Shown: piece after piece, positions 45,072 to 54,072 of the stretch
Layout: each line of letters begins with the position of its first letter
Numbering within the stretch: the first letter of the stretch is position 1
From: Flavobacteriaceae bacterium
GTDB lineage: Bacteria > Bacteroidota > Bacteroidia > Flavobacteriales > Flavobacteriaceae
DNA: 64,000 bases
Assembly: GCA_027082925.1 (NCBI GenBank)
Contig: JALWTD010000013.1
Coordinates: 1-64,000 of the forward strand
Direction of reading: 5' to 3'
Made by a program: the position numbers and the translations under genes
Notes under the pieces: model-generated
Database searches by the model: none
What the model was told of the DNA's origin: nothing
The model's input: only the letters and a program-made list of their open reading frames with translations

Positions 45072-45815
45072 ATGGAAAACAATATTTCAAAAATATTTGG
45101 TATTAGAGCCGTTATTGAAGCTATTCAATCAAAAAAAACAATCAGTAAAATTTTCTTACAAAAAAACTTGAATAGCAGTTTATTTTCTGAATTAAATTCA
45201 CTTATAAAACAATATCACATAGCTACCAGCTATGTTCCTATTGAAAAACTTAACAGGCTTTCAAAAAACGGAAATCACCAAGGTGTGGTTGCTCAAATTT
45301 CACCTATTAAATTTGCCGAATTAGATGACCTTATTTCAAATGTTCTTGAAAACACAACTACTCCATTATTTTTACTACTTGATAAAATTTCTGATGTTAG
45401 AAATTTTGGTGCTATTATAAGAACTGCTGAATGTACCGGTGTACACGGTATTATAATTCAAAACCAAGGCAATGCGCCTGTGTCAGCAGACACCATTAAA
45501 ACCTCAGCCGGTGCTGCTTTTAAAGTGCCTATTTGCAAAGTAGATCATATAAAAGATGCTATTTTTCAATTTCAGGCTGCTGAAATTCAATTGGTAGCTG
45601 CTACAGAAAAAACAAACGACTTGATTTACAATGTAGATTTAACAAAGCCTACAGCTATTATTATGGGAGCCGAAGACAAAGGTATAAGTCCTTCTATTTT
45701 AAAATTAGTTGATTATAAAGCTAAACTACCTTTACTTGGTGAAATTGAATCTTTAAATGTTTCTGTTGCTTGCGGTGCTTTTTTATACGAAGTGGTTAGA
45801 CAACGATTACAATAG
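45072..45815 (+). CDS. rlmB: 23S rRNA (guanosine-2'-O-)-methyltransferase RlmB-like
   Basis: A 247-residue SPOUT-class (TrmH/SpoU family) RNA ribose methyltransferase. An N-terminal substrate-binding domain (IFGIRAVIEAIQSKKTISKIFLQK) is followed by the knotted domain with its three motifs: DKISDVRNFGAIIRTAECTG, TAIIMGAEDKGIS and EIESLNVSVACGAFLYEVVRQR. In E. coli RlmB methylates G2251 of 23S rRNA in the P loop. Other TrmH-family targets cannot be excluded. It ends directly against the convergent rhomboid gene with no gap. Confidence 0.88.
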   Translation: MENNISKIFGIRAVIEAIQSKKTISKIFLQKNLNSSLFSELNSLIKQYHIATSYVPIEKLNRLSKNGNHQGVVAQISPIKFAELDDLISNVLENTTTPLFLLLDKISDVRNFGAIIRTAECTGVHGIIIQNQGNAPVSADTIKTSAGAAFKVPICKVDHIKDAIFQFQAAEIQLVAATEKTNDLIYNVDLTKPTAIIMGAEDKGISPSILKLVDYKAKLPLLGEIESLNVSVACGAFLYEVVRQRLQ

Positions 45816-46505
45816 CTATTTCGTATTTTCTGAATGCATATCTGTATCCGTATCCTCTGGAACCACAGGTAGTATAAAGTTTCCGTTTTCGTCAAACATT
45901 TTTTCAAACTCCTCATTTTTTTGAAAAATATACGTTTCGTTTTGAGGACCAACATTCTTAAAAATAAAAGCAAACAATAAACCAATTAAAAAACCTGATA
46001 AATGACCTTCCCAAGAAATACTTTCTTCTGTTGGGAAAATATACCAAACCAAACTACCATATAAAAACACCACAATTAATGATACTGCTATAAGCCGGTA
46101 ATATTTTCTAAAAACGCCACTAAAAAACACAAAACTAACCAACAAATAAATAATCCCACTTGCGCCAATATGGTATGATGGACGCCCAATTAACCACGTT
46201 GCCATTCCCGAAAGTAAAATACCCAACAAAAGTACTTTTGTGGCAATTTTTTGATAAAAAAAGTACAAACAGGCAAGTAATACAGCTAAGGGAATTGTAT
46301 TATTAAATAAATGTTTTAGACTACCGTGAATAAATGGTGAAAAAATAATTCCTCGTAAGCCTCTAATTGTATGGGGATAAATACCAAAACTATTAAAATT
46401 AAGCTTGAATTGAATCTCAATAAAGTACACAATCCATATACTTAACACCGAGAAAAGAGGCACTAAAACAACGCTAGATTTAAACTGAAAGTTTGGATTA
46501 TCCAT
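45816..46505 (-). CDS. Rhomboid family intramembrane serine protease
   Basis: A 229-residue polytopic protein with six or seven membrane helices. The catalytic Ser is in GASG (YHIGASGIIYL) and the His in WEGHLSGFLIG. The conserved HGSLKHLFNNTIPL corresponds to the oxyanion-side HxxxN motif. It cleaves transmembrane substrates within the membrane. I place the start at ATG 46505 because a -7 box lies at 46533-46540, downstream of the alternative start at 46547. A soluble acidic C-terminal tail follows the last helix. Confidence 0.9.
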   Translation of the reverse strand: MDNPNFQFKSSVVLVPLFSVLSIWIVYFIEIQFKLNFNSFGIYPHTIRGLRGIIFSPFIHGSLKHLFNNTIPLAVLLACLYFFYQKIATKVLLLGILLSGMATWLIGRPSYHIGASGIIYLLVSFVFFSGVFRKYYRLIAVSLIVVFLYGSLVWYIFPTEESISWEGHLSGFLIGLLFAFIFKNVGPQNETYIFQKNEEFEKMFDENGNFILPVVPEDTDTDMHSENTK

Positions 46506-46532
46506 TTTGAACTTGTATTGCAAGATATATGT

Positions 46533-46540
46533 CAAATATA
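46533..46540 (-). promoter_or_regulatory. -7 box TATATTTG upstream of rhomboid gene
   Basis: TATATTTG on the minus strand lies 27 bp before ATG 46505 and matches TAnnTTTG. It falls inside the longer reading frame, which argues against the upstream start codon. Confidence 0.45.
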
Positions 46541-46613
46541 AGTCCAAATAACAAGATTCTGAAATATTGTCAGTAACAATACTTCTAAATTATTAATTTG
46601 CTATTTTTACAGT

Positions 46614-47888
46614 ATGAATGAACCTTTAGCCGAACGAATTCGACCAAAAACGCTAGAAGACTACATTAGCCAACAACATTTAGTAGGAAAAAACGGTACC
46701 TTAACACAGCATATAAAACGAGGTATTATTCCCTCTCTTATTTTTTGGGGACCACCGGGCATTGGAAAAACAACATTAGCAAATATTATTGCTCAAGAGT
46801 CAAATCGTCCGTTTTATACATTAAGTGCTATCAGTTCAGGTGTTAAAGATGTTAGAGATGTTATTGCTAAAGCAAAACAAAGTGGCGGATTATTTACAAC
46901 TAAAAACCCTATTTTATTTATAGATGAAATTCACCGGTTTAGCAAATCGCAACAAGATTCGCTACTTGCTGCCGTAGAAAAAGGTTGGGTAACCTTAATT
47001 GGTGCAACTACTGAAAATCCAAGTTTTGAGGTAATACCTGCTCTTTTATCAAGGTGTCAAGTATATATTTTAAATTCATTTGATAAAAATGATTTAGAAA
47101 AGCTGTTACACCGAGCTCTAAAAGAAGACCGTATTATTTCTGCAAAAAATATTACATTAAAGGAAACCGACGCATTAATTAGAGTATCTGGAGGAGATGC
47201 TCGTAAATTGTTGAATATTTTTGAGTTGGTTGTTAACTCTGAAAACGAGCCTATAGAAATAACAAACGAGCTGGTTTTAAGTAAAATTCAAAAAAATATT
47301 GTTAGGTACGATAAAACCGGCGAGCAACATTACGATATTATTTCTGCATTTATAAAATCCATTCGGGGTAGCGATCCTAATGCTGCTGTATACTGGTTGG
47401 CAAGAATGATTGAAGGTGGTGAAGATGCTAAATTTATTGCGCGTAGGCTACTTATTCTTGCTTCTGAAGACATAGGAAATGCAAACCCTACTGCGTTAAT
47501 ATTAGCCAACAATACATTTCAAGCTGTGAACACGATTGGCTTTCCTGAATCTCGAATTATTTTAAGTCAGTGTGCCATTTACTTGGCAAATTCACCAAAA
47601 AGTAATGCTTCGTATGAAGCTATTGGCAATGCACAAAAATTGGTAAAAGAAACCGGTGATTTATCGGTACCTCTTCACCTCAGAAATGCACCCACAAAAC
47701 TTATGAAGGAATTAGATTACGGTAAAGATTATAAATATGCTCATAGCTATGAAGGAAACTTTGCCGAACAAGAATTTTTACCTGACGAGATAAAAAATAC
47801 CAAACTTTACGAACCTGGTTCAAACACTCGTGAAAATCAGTTTAGAGAACTCTTAAAAAAACGATGGAAAGGAAAATACAACTATTAA
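46614..47888 (+). CDS. rarA: Replication-associated recombination protein RarA (MgsA)
   Basis: A 424-residue AAA+ ATPase of the RarA/MgsA/WRNIP1 family, acting at stalled replication forks. Signatures are PLAERIRPKTLEDYISQQHLVG, Walker A GPPGIGKTT, Walker B LFIDEIHRF, sensor 1 GATTENPSFEV and the C-terminal tetramerisation region (KSIRGSDPNAAVYWLARMIEGGED). It is full length. Its last 4 bp overlap the end of the convergent downstream gene. Confidence 0.96.
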   Translation: MNEPLAERIRPKTLEDYISQQHLVGKNGTLTQHIKRGIIPSLIFWGPPGIGKTTLANIIAQESNRPFYTLSAISSGVKDVRDVIAKAKQSGGLFTTKNPILFIDEIHRFSKSQQDSLLAAVEKGWVTLIGATTENPSFEVIPALLSRCQVYILNSFDKNDLEKLLHRALKEDRIISAKNITLKETDALIRVSGGDARKLLNIFELVVNSENEPIEITNELVLSKIQKNIVRYDKTGEQHYDIISAFIKSIRGSDPNAAVYWLARMIEGGEDAKFIARRLLILASEDIGNANPTALILANNTFQAVNTIGFPESRIILSQCAIYLANSPKSNASYEAIGNAQKLVKETGDLSVPLHLRNAPTKLMKELDYGKDYKYAHSYEGNFAEQEFLPDEIKNTKLYEPGSNTRENQFRELLKKRWKGKYNY

Positions 47889-48736
47889 CGAATGCGTTTG
47901 TACGTCTCTACCCCTGTAGCTGTATCAACCTGTAAATTCCCTTGGTTGTCTAATTTCACTAAAAATGGTTGCTTATAAGCTTTCCATTTAATAATAAATA
48001 TATTTTTTACTGATGTGTTATAAATTGTAGCAAACACAAAATTTTCATCACCTCCTACTACATCAAATCCGTTTTTAGTAGCTGTAATAGAGCAAACACC
48101 CCATTTTCCCATATCAAACGTTCCGTTTACTGTTGGTTTGGCTGTTTTTAATAAAGGTTTTTCTTGAACAGGTGAAGAAAAAGATACTTCTTTTTTAGTG
48201 GTTGTTTTTTGAATGTTTTTTTTAACCATCGGCATTTCTTTTTTTACCGTTACCTCTACTGTTGCGGTCTCTGACGGCTGAACGTGTTTTTTTGATTTAA
48301 CAGGCTGGTAGGTATAATTAAGAGCTTCCAAATCTTTAAAAGCAGCTCGTAAGGCTTCATAATAACTTTTTTTGTAATCTTTTTCTTTAGACTTTCCATC
48401 AGAAGTAGAAAACACTTTTTCGCCATTACAATCAATCAAATCTACATTTAACTTTGTTGTAAATAAACTTGAGTTTTTATTAACAGCAGCTTTTAAAGCT
48501 AAGCACTTATCATTCATCAAATCTTTTGGATATTCACTTCCTATAAAAATAGCTGTAAACCCTGCCTTTTTAAACAAAAATTTTGTGAGTGAATTTAACT
48601 GATATTTATCTGGAGAATTTAAAAATTCGTACTGTGTTGGAACTAAAATATATTTATAGTTATTTATATGTTTTTGTGCAAAAGTAAGTGCCGAAAAGCA
48701 TAGCAAAAAAGCAAGTGTTAAAATTTTACGCATCAT
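47885..48736 (-). CDS. Secreted conserved hypothetical protein
   Basis: A 283-residue protein with a signal peptide (1-20, cleavage after TFA). Its N-terminal domain (NNYKYILVPTQYEFLNSPDKYQLNSLTKFLFKKAGF) resembles hypothetical proteins widespread in Flavobacteriaceae. A low-complexity Lys/Thr/Val linker spans about 150-200. A small C-terminal beta domain (GKWGVCSITATKNGFDVV to VETYKRIR) closes the protein. No enzyme motif is seen. It is co-oriented with and 19 bp after the yjjG-like gene. Confidence 0.6.
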   Translation of the reverse strand: MMRKILTLAFLLCFSALTFAQKHINNYKYILVPTQYEFLNSPDKYQLNSLTKFLFKKAGFTAIFIGSEYPKDLMNDKCLALKAAVNKNSSLFTTKLNVDLIDCNGEKVFSTSDGKSKEKDYKKSYYEALRAAFKDLEALNYTYQPVKSKKHVQPSETATVEVTVKKEMPMVKKNIQKTTTKKEVSFSSPVQEKPLLKTAKPTVNGTFDMGKWGVCSITATKNGFDVVGGDENFVFATIYNTSVKNIFIIKWKAYKQPFLVKLDNQGNLQVDTATGVETYKRIR

Positions 48737-48755
48737 TATTTATTGTTTTATTATT

Positions 48756-49439
48756 CTAAAGATATTGTTTTATTGCCAATAAGTTACTCACCGATTTTAT
48801 ATTTTGTGAAACCAAACTATTGTTAAAATTACAAAATATCACGTCAAATCCTATTTCCTTTGCTCCCATAATATCTGCTTCCCAGTTATCACCTATCATT
48901 ACAGACTCTTGTACCTTTGCATTGGCTTTTTTAAGCGCATAGTTAAAAATAATAGGATTTGGTTTTTTTACGCCGGCTTCTTCTGAAGTAATAACTTTAT
49001 CAAAATAGCCACTTAAACCAGAATTGACTAATTTTTTATACTGCACCTCATTAAATCCGTTGGTGATAATATGCAATTCGTATTTAGGTTTTAAGTAGTT
49101 TAAAATTTCTATAGCGCCTTCAAACAATTTATTATTATTAGGCAATACATCAATATATGATTTTGATAAATTATGAATTAAACTTGGGGTTACCGTATAC
49201 TTAATTGTTTTAAAAGTATCGTTTAACCTTCCAAAACTAAGTTCTGCCTTTGTTACTTTATCTTCTCTGTATAACTTCCAATACTTATTGTTTATAATTC
49301 TATAATTCTTCAGAAATTTATGAATATCAACCGTTACATTGTGCATTTTAAAAATGGTTTCAAATGCAACATCAGAATTGGCTTCAAAATCCCATAATGT
49401 ATGGTCTAAATCAAAAAATACGTGTTTTATATATTTCAT
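48756..49439 (-). CDS. YjjG-type HAD-superfamily nucleotidase
   Basis: A 227-residue haloacid dehalogenase-fold phosphatase. Motif I is FFDLDHTLWDF (Asp nucleophile and Asp+2), motif II is ITNGF, the motif III Lys lies in GVKKPNP, and motif IV is MIGDNWEADIMGA. The WDFEANS extension of motif I is typical of YjjG (TIGR02254), which removes phosphate from non-canonical pyrimidine nucleotides. Exact substrate specificity is not certain. Confidence 0.85.
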   Translation of the reverse strand: MKYIKHVFFDLDHTLWDFEANSDVAFETIFKMHNVTVDIHKFLKNYRIINNKYWKLYREDKVTKAELSFGRLNDTFKTIKYTVTPSLIHNLSKSYIDVLPNNNKLFEGAIEILNYLKPKYELHIITNGFNEVQYKKLVNSGLSGYFDKVITSEEAGVKKPNPIIFNYALKKANAKVQESVMIGDNWEADIMGAKEIGFDVIFCNFNNSLVSQNIKSVSNLLAIKQYL

Positions 49440-49485
49440 TGTATAAAAATAGAAATATATTAATCTGAAAAAAATAATAATTAAT

Positions 49486-49493
49486 TATATTTG
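49486..49493 (+). promoter_or_regulatory. -7 box TATATTTG before the glycan cluster
   Basis: TATATTTG matches TAnnTTTG and ends 17 bp before the TTG start of the glycosyltransferase gene. A -33 TTG at the usual distance is not visible. Confidence 0.45.
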
Positions 49494-49510
49494 TTATAAA
49501 TCTTACTTTT

Positions 49511-50656
49511 TTGATTAAAAACCTTCATATTCTTTTTATAAGTAGTTGGTATCCTTCAAAAATTCACCCTACCAACGGTAATTTTGTAAAGGATTTGGCA
49601 ACTTGTATAGCAACAAAACACGATGTTTCTGTTTTATTTGCTATTGGAGATTTTAAACAACCTGAAAAATATGTTGTTGACCTGTTTGAAGAAAACAATG
49701 TAAAAACTGTTATTGTGTATTTTAGAAAACACGCTTCAAAAACAATTAACTTTTATCGAAAACTTAGAGCACTTACGATAGGATTATCGCATATTAATAC
49801 GTTTGATTTAATACATTGTAATGTGGTAAATCCTATGGGTATAGTTGCATACCTGCTTTCTGTTTTAAAAAGAAAACCTTTTATTATAACTGCACACTGG
49901 AGTGGCTTTTTGAGTGAATCAAATTATGAAAATTCCTTTTTTCAAAAACTTTTTTCCAAAATCAGTATCAAAAAAGCGCAGTATGTTATTCCTGTTTCTA
50001 AACGATTAAAAAACGCAATGATTTATAAGGGATATAAGGGCAATTATAATGTTATTGGTAATGTGGTAGCTACACAACTATTTACACCCCAAAAAAACTC
50101 AAATCCTCTTTTTGAAATTGTACATGTTTCTAATTTCTCAAACGAACAAAAAAACATAAATGGCATTTTAAATGTTGTAAAAAAATTATCTGAAGAAAGT
50201 ACTGGTTTTATTTTTAAAATTGTAGGGGATGGAGATTTAAATAGCCTTAAAAAACAAGTTAGCTTTTTCAAAATTCCTTCTAAAAACATAAAAATAATAG
50301 GAACACAAACTCCAAAAGGTATTGCTAAAGTACTTCAAAATGCACATTTGTATATTTCTTTTAGTAATTTTGAAACCTTTGGTATTGTAATGGCCGAAGC
50401 TTTAGCCTCAGGAACACCTGTTATAACAACAAATACCGGTATTTTAACGGAATTGAAACAAGAGAAATACATTACAATAATTCCAGTAAACGACGAAAAA
50501 AGACTCTTAAAAGAAATTGTATTTCATATAAATCATAGGCCAATTTTTAACGGTGTTGAAATGCATAAAAAGATAACAGAAAATTTTAGTTGCAACACTA
50601 TTTCAAATGCGTATTCTAATGTTTATCGTAAATCAATTATCAACTACAGCTCTTGA
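49511..50656 (+). CDS. Glycosyltransferase family 4
   Basis: A 381-residue GT-B fold glycosyltransferase. The N-terminal domain opens with LHILFISSWYPSKIHPTNGNFVKDLA. The C-terminal donor-binding domain has EIVHVSNFSNEQKN and the acidic motif SNFETFGIVMAEALASGTPVI. The start codon is TTG 49511, which gives the standard N-terminus. It overlaps the flippase gene by 4 bp (TTGA), so the two are coupled. It probably adds a sugar to a cell-surface glycan or O-antigen-type repeat. Donor and acceptor are unknown. Confidence 0.9.
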   Translation: MIKNLHILFISSWYPSKIHPTNGNFVKDLATCIATKHDVSVLFAIGDFKQPEKYVVDLFEENNVKTVIVYFRKHASKTINFYRKLRALTIGLSHINTFDLIHCNVVNPMGIVAYLLSVLKRKPFIITAHWSGFLSESNYENSFFQKLFSKISIKKAQYVIPVSKRLKNAMIYKGYKGNYNVIGNVVATQLFTPQKNSNPLFEIVHVSNFSNEQKNINGILNVVKKLSEESTGFIFKIVGDGDLNSLKKQVSFFKIPSKNIKIIGTQTPKGIAKVLQNAHLYISFSNFETFGIVMAEALASGTPVITTNTGILTELKQEKYITIIPVNDEKRLLKEIVFHINHRPIFNGVEMHKKITENFSCNTISNAYSNVYRKSIINYSS

Positions 50657-51897
50657 ATTCTATTCTTAATTACATACAAAATTTTATAAATAGGGCAGGT
50701 GCTTTTGTATTTGCAGCAACTTTCAGCTCAAGACTGTTCGCTTTTATGAGTTCTTTAGTTGCTATTAAGTTAATTGATAACAAAGAGCTTGGGGTTGTTT
50801 TATTTGCTTATAATATTATTGTTTTTTTAATTCCCTTTTCAGGCCTAGGATTACAGCAAGGATTTCTAAGGTTTGGCGCACTACTAAAATCTGAAGAAGA
50901 AAAAAGGAATTTATTTTTTGAGGTGTTAAAAAAAGGAATTAAAGGAACTGTTTTTTTTATACTTAGCATTATTGTTGTTACTAATTTTATCTCTTTTAAA
51001 TACGAACATACAAATACCTACATTGTAATACTCTCTTTTCTTCTTATTCCATCTTATATACTAGAGCTCTTTAAAATATTCTTTAGAATTAATCACGACA
51101 ATAAAACGTTTTCAAAAATTGAAATATTAAATAGCATCCTCTTGTTTATTTTAATTTTTGCATTCAGTTATTTTTTTCAAGAAAACGGTTACATTACCGC
51201 ACTTGTTATTTCACCTGTTGTAACAATTCTTTTTACTGTTCCAAAATTCAATTTCAAAATTTCAAAAAACGCTAAAACAATTAGTACTTCTTTTTGGAAA
51301 TATGGTTTTTTTGCAACCTTATCTAATGTAGTAACTCAGTTACTTTTTACCATAGATATTATAATTATTGGGTTTTTACTATCTAATTCTGAGATGGTTA
51401 CGTTTTATAAATACATAACTCTTATCCCCTTCAGTTTACTTTTTATTCCCAGAATATTTATGAGTACTGATTTTGTAGCTTTTACTGAAAACATACACGA
51501 CAAAGCGTATATTAAAAAATACATTAAAAATTATGTGCAACTTTTTTCATTAATAGCTATTGTTATACTACCACTATTAGCCTTACTAGGAAAACTAATT
51601 TTAAACTTATTTGACAAACAACTACCAAGCTTTTTAACAGCTTATTATATTCTTCTTATAGGTGTTGCAGGTGCTTTAATTTTAAGAGGTCTTTTTGGCA
51701 ACTTACTATCATCTATTGGGAAGGCACACGTAAATTTTTATGTTGGAAGTGGTGCTTTATTGATAAATATTGTAGGTAATTTTTATTTAATTCCAAAGTA
51801 TGGTATTACGGGTGCTGCCATAACCTCTTCGCTAATTATGTGGTTAACAAGCTTAACAACATATTTTATTTTTAAATTATACTATTCCAAATTTTAA
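50653..51897 (+). CDS. Wzx-like oligosaccharide flippase
   Basis: A 414-residue polytopic protein with about twelve hydrophobic helices, of the MOP/MATE-like polysaccharide export superfamily. The N-terminal AGAFVFAATFSSRLFAFMSSLVAIKLI and the later YYILLIGVAGALILRGLFGNLLSSIGKAHVNF are typical. It should translocate a lipid-linked glycan across the inner membrane. The TTG start at 50653 lies within the stop codon overlap of the glycosyltransferase gene. Its 3' end overlaps the convergent GNAT-like gene by 26 bp. Confidence 0.85.
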   Translation: MNSILNYIQNFINRAGAFVFAATFSSRLFAFMSSLVAIKLIDNKELGVVLFAYNIIVFLIPFSGLGLQQGFLRFGALLKSEEEKRNLFFEVLKKGIKGTVFFILSIIVVTNFISFKYEHTNTYIVILSFLLIPSYILELFKIFFRINHDNKTFSKIEILNSILLFILIFAFSYFFQENGYITALVISPVVTILFTVPKFNFKISKNAKTISTSFWKYGFFATLSNVVTQLLFTIDIIIIGFLLSNSEMVTFYKYITLIPFSLLFIPRIFMSTDFVAFTENIHDKAYIKKYIKNYVQLFSLIAIVILPLLALLGKLILNLFDKQLPSFLTAYYILLIGVAGALILRGLFGNLLSSIGKAHVNFYVGSGALLINIVGNFYLIPKYGITGAAITSSLIMWLTSLTTYFIFKLYYSKF

Positions 51898-52750
51898 AAA
51901 ACGATACATAAGAGTATGCTTCTTTTAATGCGCCAAAACTCTTGTAAAAATTTGACACACCTGGCAACATAGAACCTTCAAAATCAAGTATTAAATTTGA
52001 TTCACTATAATCGTTAATCAATTCAAAAATTAACAATGTGGGCAAGCCTTGCTTTTTTGCAAAGTGTGTAGCTTCAGGCAATAAATACGTTAACCTATTA
52101 TCGTCTTTTAACCACACAAGCCCTGCTATAAGCTTATGTTCTTTTCTAATTCCCCAAATATTTACGTTGTTATCTAATGTTGTTATTATTTTTTTCAAAA
52201 CACTCATATTATTTGGTGTTACTGAATACGAATGTTCTAGTTGATAGAATTTTAAAAATTCGGAAGCTGCAACAGATTTGTCAATTTTATATCCAAGTTT
52301 AATTCCTTTTGATAAAACTCTTTTTCTGTTTGTGTTAAATTTATTTGTTAACTCTTCAGTCGACTTTTTTAACTCTAGTACGTAATTTTCTAGTTTTGTA
52401 ACCGGCAAAAAATCTACCTCATTTCCTGAATTAAATTGTACGGTAACTTTTACAAACTTTTTAGGAATTTTTGCTATAAACTCTTTTAGTAAAGAGGTTT
52501 CTATTTCCAATTTAGAAAAAACACCCAATTGCTGTGTCCAAGCAGGAGGGTAAATATATTTTAAGAATACTTTTTTTCGCCAAGGCAGTGGCATAACAGC
52601 TTCGTAGTCATTTAAAACCAATACGTCCCAACAATCTGCAACAACATCTAAATACCAACTATAAGCATAAATACGCGTATTAACTGACTGTTGTATACAA
52701 GTATTGTACTTGGTCACATTTAACTCGTGTCTTTTTAAATAAAAAATCAC
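51872..52750 (-). CDS. GNAT/FemAB-like acyltransferase
   Basis: A 292-residue protein with the two-part GNAT-like layout of the FemAB/BioF2-like family. An N-terminal half (YSWYLDVVADCWDVLVLNDYEAVMPLPWRKK) is followed by the C-terminal ELTNKFNTNRKRVLSKGIKLG and GVWLKDDNRLTYLLPEAT-type core (here AGLVWLKDD). Family members transfer acyl or aminoacyl groups onto cell-wall or surface-sugar precursors. The gene starts 2 bp after the deacetylase gene and overlaps the flippase gene tail to tail, which fits a role in the same glycan pathway. Confidence 0.7.
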   Translation of the reverse strand: MIFYLKRHELNVTKYNTCIQQSVNTRIYAYSWYLDVVADCWDVLVLNDYEAVMPLPWRKKVFLKYIYPPAWTQQLGVFSKLEIETSLLKEFIAKIPKKFVKVTVQFNSGNEVDFLPVTKLENYVLELKKSTEELTNKFNTNRKRVLSKGIKLGYKIDKSVAASEFLKFYQLEHSYSVTPNNMSVLKKIITTLDNNVNIWGIRKEHKLIAGLVWLKDDNRLTYLLPEATHFAKKQGLPTLLIFELINDYSESNLILDFEGSMLPGVSNFYKSFGALKEAYSYVSFFKIWNSII

Positions 52751-52752
52751 AA

Positions 52753-54045
52753 TTACATTACCGTTTTTTTATAGATATCTAGCCACCCTTTCCATTCTTT
52801 GTTTTCACTCAAAGTTTCATTATGAAAAAGTGAAACAAACGTACCTTCTACTTTTTTTACCTCGTTTTTAAGTTCGAGTATTTTTTCTAAACTTTTCTTT
52901 TTAGAAAGCTGCATATAATTTTTAAGCGTAACGTCCATTACCATAAACGGAACTATTTTTAGTGGTGTCTGAATTTCAAAATCTAAATCGTAAAAATAAA
53001 AAGGTGTACAGGTACTTGCTCTAAATCCAACTTGCTTAGCATATCCCATTGTATAATCTTCTTTTAAATCTAAATCTATTAGATTTTGATATGTTTCAGG
53101 CATACTTAAACGCAAAAAGTGCTGTCTTGAAAATGTGATAGGAGTATTAGTAATGCGCTCTAGTCGTAACTTTTCTTTTTTGAGCTTTTCTGCACTTTTA
53201 AAAGTAAAATATGATGGGTGAAGCCCTATTTTAGCATAATCTGCTACCGACTTAATCAGCGATTTAAATTTGTTATTTGAAAACGATATATTTTTATCAT
53301 ACGTTGTATAATCTCCTATTAAAAAGAAAAATAACGTTGGTACTTTATACTTTTCTTTTATATTTAATATTTTAGAAAATGTATTGAACGGATCTTCTCT
53401 AAAATTAAAAATGGTAAGCAACCGATGCCAAAAGTTAACAAATCTAAAATGAAGGATATCGTTAACAAAACCTCCAAAAGTTCTAACCACTCCTTTGTGT
53501 TTGTATGCAAATGCCGAATCTACATCAATGGTAGATATTAAATTAAATTTTCTGCTTTTGTAATCGTAGTTTGGAAATTTTTTCTTCAATAATTCTAAAA
53601 ATTTATATGCCCAAATATCAATTACAGGTCGCTCTAAAAAATCATTTTTAAAAGCAATACTTTCTTCAGCCGGAAAGCGGTCATGCTCATCTTGCACATG
53701 TGGTAAATATTCTTCGTACCTACTAATCAAATAAAAACTTGCTGCAAAAATATCAAACGGAATACTTGACAATTCACCTGTTGGAAAAAAACAAGGCGTT
53801 TCGTCCCATTTTAACACTTTTATATCTATATCATTAATACCTTGTTCAAAAAGCAAATCGTGACTTCTTATAAAAAATTCTGTTCCTAGAGGTGCTTTTG
53901 CATAAGTAATTTTAGGTCCGTTATGTGCAACAAACTCATCTACTTTTGTTGTAAAAGTTACCGGTATATTTAAAACTCTAACAAAAAACTGTTTAAATAT
54001 ATAGTTGAGCCTTGGCGTTATTTTATGAGTATAAACAAGTAACAT
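52753..54045 (-). CDS. Polysaccharide deacetylase family protein (DUF7033 plus NodB-like)
   Basis: A 430-residue protein. The N-terminal domain (about 1-150, ending EEYLPHVQDEHDRFPAEESIAF) is the DUF7033-type module found in Bacteroidota. The second half is NodB-like, with the metal-binding STIDVDSAF and GLHPSYF motifs standing in for the usual DD and HxxxH elements. De-N-acetylation of a surface sugar is plausible but unproven. It is the first gene of a two-gene unit with the GNAT-like gene. Confidence 0.8.
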   Translation of the reverse strand: MLLVYTHKITPRLNYIFKQFFVRVLNIPVTFTTKVDEFVAHNGPKITYAKAPLGTEFFIRSHDLLFEQGINDIDIKVLKWDETPCFFPTGELSSIPFDIFAASFYLISRYEEYLPHVQDEHDRFPAEESIAFKNDFLERPVIDIWAYKFLELLKKKFPNYDYKSRKFNLISTIDVDSAFAYKHKGVVRTFGGFVNDILHFRFVNFWHRLLTIFNFREDPFNTFSKILNIKEKYKVPTLFFFLIGDYTTYDKNISFSNNKFKSLIKSVADYAKIGLHPSYFTFKSAEKLKKEKLRLERITNTPITFSRQHFLRLSMPETYQNLIDLDLKEDYTMGYAKQVGFRASTCTPFYFYDLDFEIQTPLKIVPFMVMDVTLKNYMQLSKKKSLEKILELKNEVKKVEGTFVSLFHNETLSENKEWKGWLDIYKKTVM

Positions 54046-54072
54046 TTACAATTGATAAGGTTTGTACACCAA

